From Nitrospirota bacterium (GTDB lineage Bacteria; Nitrospirota_A; Leptospirillia; Leptospirillales; Leptospirillaceae), in the NCBI GenBank assembly GCA_027415455.1, contig DAIBSV010000062.1:1-11318 (forward strand): DNA of 11,318 nucleotides, in the 5' to 3' direction. This document shows, piece after piece, positions 6,026 through 11,318 of the stretch. The notes below the pieces were generated by a model. The model was not told the DNA's origin, did no database searches, and worked only from the letters and a program-made list of their open reading frames with translations. The translations under genes were made by a program, and so were the position numbers. The number at the start of each line of letters is the position of its first letter. Positions within the stretch are counted from its first letter, which is position 1.

Positions 6026-6478
6026 GTGAACAAAGGCAAGATGGCACGTCTTCTCATGACCGCAATTATTCCGCTGGCTTTCTTCCTCACAACCGCCGGA
6101 TGCACATCAACAGGGGCGATCGGTCTTCTCTCGAGCAGCGAAACGGAGGCGGACCTGGGCCCCCATGATTCCCATAAATTCCACAGGGTCGGAAGCCAGA
6201 TTGAGGGAACGGCCTGTCGACACTTCATTCTCGGGCTGATTCCCTGGGGAGACTCGGATGTTGAAACAGCGATGAAAAACGCCTTCAAGAAAAATCCGTC
6301 TCTCCGGGCCGACGGGCTGGTCCACGTCACCACAGCGACCTCTCTTTACAACTTTTTCCCCCTTTACAATGTCTATACCCTGACCTGCACAACGGTGCGG
6401 GGCGTTCCCGTCCGTTTTGACCATTCACCCAAAGGGAAAAAGGGGACGGACAAGTCGAAGCCCCTTCCCCCTTCCTGA
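6026..6478 (+). CDS. TRL-like lipoprotein
   Basis: A 150-residue lipoprotein. The frame opens at ATG 5996, but nothing like a Shine-Dalgarno precedes it. The GTG at 6026 has GGGAGG five bases ahead and puts the basic start (MNKGKMARLL) directly before the signal core, so the GTG is chosen. The hydrophobic segment is about 8-24 and the lipobox is TTAGC with C26. The mature part has the pattern ACRHFILGLIPWGDSDVETAMKNAF (63-87, of which the LGL..GDS..TA core is typical), followed by a two-strand end with LYNFFPLYNVYTLTCTTVRG (107-126). This resembles the TRL-like lipoprotein family, whose function is unknown. C64 and C121 could form a disulfide. Another small periplasmic lipoprotein family remains possible. 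It probably shares control with the cysteine-rich lipoprotein upstream. Confidence 0.8.
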   Translation: MNKGKMARLLMTAIIPLAFFLTTAGCTSTGAIGLLSSSETEADLGPHDSHKFHRVGSQIEGTACRHFILGLIPWGDSDVETAMKNAFKKNPSLRADGLVHVTTATSLYNFFPLYNVYTLTCTTVRGVPVRFDHSPKGKKGTDKSKPLPPS

Positions 6479-6503
6479 GGATGACCCTGAACCCATGTCC
6501 GGC

Positions 6504-6532
6504 TTCAGAAAGTCATTTCCCCATGGTAATAT
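6504..6532 (+). promoter_or_regulatory. Sigma-70 type promoter of the LysR gene
   Basis: TTCAGA (6504-6509) and TAATAT (6527-6532) are separated by 17 bases. The -10 box carries an extended TG one base upstream (TGG-TAATAT). Transcription would start near 6539, at the palindrome TTCCGGAA (6536-6543), leaving a leader of about 40 bases. LysR regulators commonly repress their own genes from sites like this; that role is inferred. Confidence 0.5.
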
Positions 6533-6580
6533 TCTTTCCGGAACAGGGAAAAGTGGGTCCTATTCGGGGAGAACTTCGTC

Positions 6581-7489
6581 GTGACAAATGACCAGCTGAG
6601 GATCTTTCTCAAGGTGGCCGAGAATCAAAGCTTCACTCAGGCCGGTGAGGTCCTTTTTTTGACTCAGCCCGCCATCAGCCTTCAGATCAAGACACTGGAA
6701 AAAGATCTGGGGGTATCACTCTTTGAGAGAACCGGGAAAAAAGTTCTATTGACGGAAGCGGGCAGGCGCCTTCTCCCGCTCGCCCTCTCCATTACGCGAC
6801 AAATGGACGAGGCCAGGGCCACAGTGCTTCCATGCGCGGGGGGGCCGCAGGGCCATCTCAGGCTAGGTGCCTCAATGACGATCGGAACCTATCTTCTTCC
6901 TCCGGTCCTGGCAGATTATCGTCGGTCACATCCCCGAATCACAGGAAGCCTCGCAGTGAGAAACACCCACCAGATACTCCACGATCTCAAGACCTCGGAG
7001 ATCGATCTCGGGCTTATCGAAGGGGAACCGACCAAGACGCAGGGGTTGTCCCTTGAACGATCCTTTCTCCAGCACGACCGCCTGGTCCTCATTGATTCGG
7101 TCTCATTCCCCAAAATCGAAAAAACAGGACCAATTCCCCTCGTCGAACTCGGAAGCCTTCCGGCCATAGGTCGCGAACCCGGCTCCGGAACCCGGCAGAT
7201 CATCGAAAAGGAGCTGATCGAAAAAGGGTTCCCTCCAGATTTTTTTCAAGTGATCATGACGGTGGACAGTCCTGAAGCCATTAAGGATCTGGTCGCCCTC
7301 GGAACCGGAATCGCATTCATCTCCGCCCTGTCGATCCGCCCGGAGGATTCCGGAAGGATCAGGACCGTCCCTGTGGAGGATTTTCAGCCGGTGAGAGACC
7401 TTTGGGTTTTTATCCCTCGGAGAAAACTTTCTTCGGCAGCCGACTCGTTCCTGGAGATACTCTTCAGGACAACAAGAAATCCGCCTTAA
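6581..7489 (+). CDS. LysR-family transcriptional regulator
   Basis: A 302-residue protein of normal LysR length. It starts at GTG, with GGGGAG about nine bases upstream. The winged helix-turn-helix occupies about residues 4-60 (LRIFLKVAENQSFTQAGEVL, then QPAISLQIKTLEKDLGVSLF and FERTGKKVLLTEAGRRLL). A linker helix runs to about 88. The effector-binding domain starts with GHLRLGASMTIGTYLLPPVL (91-110) and contains DLGLIEG and the ligand-loop motif REPGSGTRQIIEKEL (198-212). These features resemble the CbbR/CysB-like branch, which often controls carbon fixation, sulfur or related lithotrophic genes. The target here cannot be read from the sequence, since both neighbours are unrelated lipoprotein and signalling genes. 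A 7-G run (6838-6844) lies in the linker-coding part. It faces the cyclase gene, with 33 bases between their ends and no clear terminator. Confidence 0.95.
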   Translation: MTNDQLRIFLKVAENQSFTQAGEVLFLTQPAISLQIKTLEKDLGVSLFERTGKKVLLTEAGRRLLPLALSITRQMDEARATVLPCAGGPQGHLRLGASMTIGTYLLPPVLADYRRSHPRITGSLAVRNTHQILHDLKTSEIDLGLIEGEPTKTQGLSLERSFLQHDRLVLIDSVSFPKIEKTGPIPLVELGSLPAIGREPGSGTRQIIEKELIEKGFPPDFFQVIMTVDSPEAIKDLVALGTGIAFISALSIRPEDSGRIRTVPVEDFQPVRDLWVFIPRRKLSSAADSFLEILFRTTRNPP

Positions 7490-7522
7490 AAACTCAACCA
7501 CATAAAATCTCAACCAGGACGA

Positions 7523-10500
7523 TCAGGAATGAGTTTCTCTCCCCCATCGTTCAGAAAGTCCATTGATAAAGCGCTGCATCCAGGATGATGCAAACTGGTT
7601 GGGATAGCACCCCAGAAGGACCAGGATCCTGACCACCCTATTTTGTTCAAATACGGGCACAGCCAGGATGGATCGAATCGCGAAACTAACTGCCACTGAC
7701 TGACCGGCCATTGTTCCCGGACCAGTAAACCACGGCGGTCCGGAATAAACGTCCCCTTTCTTGACCGATTCGAGGAGATCCTTAAGCGCTTGAAAAAAAT
7801 CACTCTTGTCCGAATTCCATTTAGCAGCAATATTTCCAGTCGAATTCTCCGCTTCCTCCATGACCGTCATATCGTCGGGGTCCAATAAAAAAGAACCTCG
7901 TATACCTGGAAGGGCAGAGAGACGTTCCAACTCGTTCCTCGCGACATTTCCCTCAAGCGTTTTTTCAAAAGAAGGGACAGAGAGCACACTAAAGTAGCCA
8001 TCGATCGTTGCCCTTGAGCCATCAAGCTGAATTTCAAAGTTTTTGTCGAGTCGCCCCTCGATCGCAAGATAAAGATGTAAACGGTCCCGGACGGAAAGCT
8101 TCGTGCGATCCAAATGCTCCACTAAAAGCCTGGAATACAGGAACTTCGACCGAAGGAGCAAATTATCCGGAACTCCTATAAGTGCATGAACTTCTCCCAA
8201 ACGTCGGGAGAGAGAATCGTCATGGCCTTCCTCCATTCGGGGCCGAAAAAGGAATGCAAGATAGTTTTTTTGCCGTTCCTTCAAAGATTTGATTTCTTCT
8301 GTCGTGAGAGAACTGAAGATCTCTTTGGCCTCTGGAGTCAAGGCAAGAACTGAGTAAAAATCCTCGACAAAGCGCTCCTGCAATTTCTCCAATTCCGAGG
8401 AATGCCGGCCAAGAAGGGTATCGGCATCCGGCCCAAAAGGATCAAACGAAGACTGGCTTTCCTCCTTCTCCCCCGGTATCCCCCTATTCCACCAGGAGTT
8501 TTTCTGATGGCGTCGGTCCTTGACCGCGTACATGGAAAGATCGGCCTTACGGATCAACTCATCTCCCTGCACCCCTTCATCCGGGTAGATTGCCACCCCC
8601 AGACTCATACCCACCGTCGCACTCTCTCCTGATGGAAGGACGAAGGGAGTCTCGACGGCTTCATGGAGACGATCCAGAAAGGGGACGATCTGCGAATCCG
8701 GGGCACCGGGGGAAAGGTCCTCGATCACGAGGACAAACTCGTCCCCCCCCAAACGGGCAAGAAAGTCGGTTTCCCGGAGTCTTGATCGAACCCTCATCGA
8801 AAAATCCTTGAGGAGGAGGTCTCCTGCCTCGTGACCGTAACGATCGTTGACAGGCTTGAAATCATCAAGATCAAGAACTCCGACGGCAATCGATGTTCCC
8901 AGACGAGCAGCCCGGATCAGGACCCGGTCGAGATGGGACTCCAGGGAACGTCTGTTGGGAAGCCCTGTCAGATCATCATGACGGGACTCGAAGGAAAGAC
9001 GGTCGGCCATCCGACGAACCTGAGTCACATCGCGGTGGATCTCGACAAAGTGTGTGAGAACGCCGTCCTCGTTCCTGACAGGTGTGATCGAGAGATGATT
9101 CCAAAAGGAGGAGCCATCCTTCCGGTAAAAAAGAAGCTCACTTTCAAAGGAGTATCCAGAGCGAACCGCTTTTTCCAATTCCTGGGAGACCATGGGGTCA
9201 CTCCCGACCCCTAGCAGGATCCCGCAATCCCTTCCGATCAATTCCTGGGGTCCGTAACCTGTTATACTGGTGAAGGCCCTGTTGGAAAAGAGAATTCGAC
9301 GATCGACTCCCGTCACAACCGCGCCGTCCGAAACAGCCTCCAGGGCTCTGGATAGAATGGAGCGAAATCTTTGGAGCTCAAGAATATCCAGCCCCCTAGA
9401 CACATTGATCGCCAACTCTTCGAGAATGATCTTGAGGTCCGAAAGCAGGACTTTTTCCTTGCGGTAGTAGACGATGAAGACTCCCCAAGGCTTTCCGCCC
9501 CTCAGGACTGGAAGGACACCCCCTGACCGAAATCCGAACTCCCTGGCCCGCTCCTTCCAGAATGAGGTGAGGGCAAAGGTTTCATTAAACTGTGCCGTTC
9601 CTGTCCGGAAAGCGATCCCGACGGCTCCCAGTCCTTCGGGATGCTCTTCCCGGACGGAGAACCGGACACCCTCCAGAAACTCTCTTTTGCCTGAGGCGGC
9701 GAGGAGGCGGATCCATCCATTCTCATCCGGTACTCCAATGCAGGCCAACTCCAGACCTCCCGTCCGGACCCCGAGCTCACAAAGTTCACGAAGAAGGCTC
9801 TCTTCATTCGTCTGGGTCGCAAGAGCCTGATTGGCTCGAGCCAACACAAGATTGAACCTCGATATGCGGGAGTTTCTTTCCTGAAGATGATGGCGTTCGC
9901 TGACATCGACGACTGTCCAGACCATTGTCTGGGTTCCGGGAAGCGGGTGGACCGACAGATCGACAAACAATTCCCCTCCGCTCCTTCGAAAGGCTGAAAC
10001 GTCCGGAATAAGGACCTCCTCCTCAAACTGCATTGTTTCAGGAGGACAGGCTTTCTCCCGAACATGTCCTTCCAGAAAAAGGGAACCGACGGATACCTCT
10101 CCAAGTTCAACTCCCTCCAGTCCGAAAATCCTTTGAAACCGGTTATTCACCATGACAAACCGATCATTTTGGACAAGAGCGATTCCGGCCAGAGTGCTGT
10201 CGAGAAGGGCCGCCTTGAAGGCCGTTGTCTCTTTTTCGATGCGTCTGTTCCGGACAAGATCGAAGCCGCGAGAGGCGATCCGGGCCAGCTCTTCGAGAAG
10301 GTTCCGGACTTCGGGACCAAAGGCATCCGGGTCCCTGTGGTAAACGGTCAGGACTCCCCACGCATCTCCCTCATGACGGATGGGCAGAGAAGCGCTTGAA
10401 CGGATTCCGAACCGATAGGCGCGATTGACCCAAGGAGCCATGTCCGGGGTGGAGAAATCGTTATTAAAAATGGACCTGTTCTCCCGGAATGATCGACCTG

Positions 10501-11176
10501 TCGGCCCTTCTCCTTCAGGGATTCCCGACAGGGACGAGATCTTTATTCCATCAAGATATTCCACTTCTCCTGCCGATCCATGGGGAACAAAACATCCTTC
10601 CCTGTCGGGCTGACCGATCCAGGCCAGAGAAAATTCGGCATGACGAACGCAAAGATCACAGAGTATCTGGATAAACTGGTATTCATCACGAGCCTCAGCC
10701 ATGGCCGCTCCCGCTGACGCCAGGAGAACATTCAGCTCGGACAGTCTCCGGATGCGGGATTCAGAAATTTTTTGAGCAGAGATCTCCCGGGAAGAATTCA
10801 GGAAGAAATTCTCGTCCCCCACCCTGAGGAGGCGAGCCCGGATTTCTACCGGGATGCAGACCCCATCCTTGCGGCGATGAAGAGACTCGAAGGTCGCGAT
10901 TTCGGTAGGGGGAAGATCAAGATTGATTCGAATTATTTCAGAGAGCTCCGAGGAGGACCATCGGGCATCCCACTCCGAGACATGCATCCCTATCATGTCC
11001 TCACGAGAATAGCCCAGAGACCGGGCAAACGAATCGCTGCACTCGACAAGAATTCCTCGTTCATCAATGACATGGACCCCATCCACCGACATTTCCAGAA
11101 AGAGGTTGGGGCTGTCACCGAAAGGACGACGAATCGGAAGACGGGAAAAACTATCGGAAGGACTTTTGGCAGACAT
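7523..11176 (-). CDS. Multidomain diguanylate cyclase: PAS-GAF-PAS-GAF-PAS-GGDEF-globin-GAF
   Basis: A 1217-residue soluble protein with no membrane segment, predicted to make cyclic di-GMP from GTP under control of several sensors. Order by residue: PAS 22-137; GAF 145-305; PAS 316-430; GAF 440-597; PAS 602-720 (SITGYGPQELIGRD, then FVEIHRDVTQVRRM); GGDEF 728-890; globin about 925-1075; degenerate GAF about 1085-1217. The cyclase has DLDDFKPVNDRYGHEAGD (769-786), an intact GGDEF (810-814) and the inhibitory site RETD (801-804) exactly five residues before it, so product feedback is expected. The globin keeps FY (distal tyrosine Y941) and GEVHALIG with proximal histidine H997, as in globin-coupled sensors that bind O2, NO or CO. 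There is no EAL domain. The ATG start has only a weak GGGA ahead. An 8-G tract (8743-8750) encodes the start of the GGDEF motif. It is flanked by an IS end upstream and lysR downstream, so it is probably transcribed alone. Confidence 0.93.
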   Translation of the reverse strand: MSAKSPSDSFSRLPIRRPFGDSPNLFLEMSVDGVHVIDERGILVECSDSFARSLGYSREDMIGMHVSEWDARWSSSELSEIIRINLDLPPTEIATFESLHRRKDGVCIPVEIRARLLRVGDENFFLNSSREISAQKISESRIRRLSELNVLLASAGAAMAEARDEYQFIQILCDLCVRHAEFSLAWIGQPDREGCFVPHGSAGEVEYLDGIKISSLSGIPEGEGPTGRSFRENRSIFNNDFSTPDMAPWVNRAYRFGIRSSASLPIRHEGDAWGVLTVYHRDPDAFGPEVRNLLEELARIASRGFDLVRNRRIEKETTAFKAALLDSTLAGIALVQNDRFVMVNNRFQRIFGLEGVELGEVSVGSLFLEGHVREKACPPETMQFEEEVLIPDVSAFRRSGGELFVDLSVHPLPGTQTMVWTVVDVSERHHLQERNSRISRFNLVLARANQALATQTNEESLLRELCELGVRTGGLELACIGVPDENGWIRLLAASGKREFLEGVRFSVREEHPEGLGAVGIAFRTGTAQFNETFALTSFWKERAREFGFRSGGVLPVLRGGKPWGVFIVYYRKEKVLLSDLKIILEELAINVSRGLDILELQRFRSILSRALEAVSDGAVVTGVDRRILFSNRAFTSITGYGPQELIGRDCGILLGVGSDPMVSQELEKAVRSGYSFESELLFYRKDGSSFWNHLSITPVRNEDGVLTHFVEIHRDVTQVRRMADRLSFESRHDDLTGLPNRRSLESHLDRVLIRAARLGTSIAVGVLDLDDFKPVNDRYGHEAGDLLLKDFSMRVRSRLRETDFLARLGGDEFVLVIEDLSPGAPDSQIVPFLDRLHEAVETPFVLPSGESATVGMSLGVAIYPDEGVQGDELIRKADLSMYAVKDRRHQKNSWWNRGIPGEKEESQSSFDPFGPDADTLLGRHSSELEKLQERFVEDFYSVLALTPEAKEIFSSLTTEEIKSLKERQKNYLAFLFRPRMEEGHDDSLSRRLGEVHALIGVPDNLLLRSKFLYSRLLVEHLDRTKLSVRDRLHLYLAIEGRLDKNFEIQLDGSRATIDGYFSVLSVPSFEKTLEGNVARNELERLSALPGIRGSFLLDPDDMTVMEEAENSTGNIAAKWNSDKSDFFQALKDLLESVKKGDVYSGPPWFTGPGTMAGQSVAVSFAIRSILAVPVFEQNRVVRILVLLGCYPNQFASSWMQRFINGLSERWGRETHS

Positions 11177-11241
11177 GAAATCCCACGCCCCTCTCGTGCA
11201 AAAGCCCCCCTTCCGTAACGAACCTTTTTCATATCAGGAAG

Positions 11242-11318
11242 TTGACATCCTCCCCTTCCTCTCGCTTCGCTCGCCGCGAAAGCGGAAAGGGAGGGGATTC
11301 CTTCCTGCCATCTCCCCG
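11242..11318 (-). mobile_element. Terminal segment of an IS200/IS605-family (TnpB-type) element, continuing past the window
   Basis: The segment starts TTGACATCCTCCCC and ends with GGGAGGGGATTCC, the familiar end sequence found beside many TnpB (OrfB) genes. Between them the sequence folds into a long hairpin: 11249-11259 pairs with 11284-11294 (10 of 11), and inside it 11263-11270 pairs with 11276-11284 around a 5-base loop. Read on the minus strand the segment finishes in TCAA, as do the right ends of IS608-like elements, which would place the body of the element and any tnpB to the right, coding on the minus strand. No coding part is visible within the window. It could also be a stand-alone palindromic remnant of such an element. 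Confidence 0.6.
11249..11294. repeat. Imperfect palindrome at the IS end
   Basis: The outer stem is CCTCCCCTTCC with GGAAAGGGAGG (one mismatch). The inner stem is CGCTTCGC with GCGAAAGCG (one bulged base), the loop is TCGCC, and an unpaired TCT lies between the stems on one side. In IS200/IS605 elements such subterminal hairpins are recognised by the Y1 transposase TnpA, and their transcripts form the 3' part of the TnpB guide RNA. Confidence 0.65.

Noticed and set aside
6440..6470. Terminator hairpin at the end of the TRL-like lipoprotein gene (AAGGGG and CCCCTT)
   Set aside because: The six-base stem has a long loop, lies inside the coding sequence and has no T run after it.
11242..11294. 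CRISPR repeat or sigma-70 promoter (TTGACA)
   Set aside because: There is a single palindrome without repeat-spacer units, and the TTGACA is part of the IS-end consensus with no -10 box at 16-18 bases.

Overview
The window reads as an ordinary chromosomal stretch of a GC-rich (roughly 55-58% by eye) Gram-negative bacterium. Lipoprotein signal peptides show an outer envelope, starts are a mix of ATG and GTG, and Shine-Dalgarno sites of the GGAG type are clear. The IlvE subtype (AKVSAHYVNS around the catalytic lysine), a PolA without proofreading residues and a globin-linked cyclic-di-GMP protein together suggest a Nitrospirota-type chemolithotroph such as Leptospirillum. That placement is an impression, not a proof.

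Left half (1-5289) is a co-directional minus-strand block. In transcription order it holds a seven-helix Bax-inhibitor-1/YetJ-type membrane protein, branched-chain aminotransferase ilvE, DNA polymerase I polA, a membrane-anchored TPR protein, and a small membrane protein cut by the left edge. Gaps are 36, 126 and about 20 bases, and the last pair overlaps by 4 bases (GTGA), so the block is probably one or two operons. A weak hairpin and a TATAAA box sit between ilvE and polA.

The centre (5290-5622) is the divergent control region. It carries a candidate minus-strand promoter, a strongly paired leader hairpin and a second hairpin just before the Bax-inhibitor ribosome-binding site. Beside it lies an AT-rich island with one perfect DnaA box.

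The plus-strand group (5623-7489) holds two small lipoproteins, one cysteine-rich and one TRL-like, and then a LysR-type regulator with its own recognisable promoter.

The right half (7523-11176, minus strand) is one 1217-residue soluble cyclic-di-GMP signalling protein: PAS-GAF-PAS-GAF-PAS-GGDEF-globin-GAF. Its GGDEF and inhibitory RxxD sites are intact and its globin lies after the cyclase. About 65 bases upstream of its start, the last ~77 bases of the window look like the terminal hairpin of an IS200/IS605-family (TnpB-type) element that continues beyond the window.

The most interesting items are the unusual gas/redox-sensing diguanylate cyclase with an 8-G tract inside its catalytic motif, the structured leader of the Bax-inhibitor gene, and the IS end abutting the cyclase promoter region. 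I see no clearly new multi-gene system.
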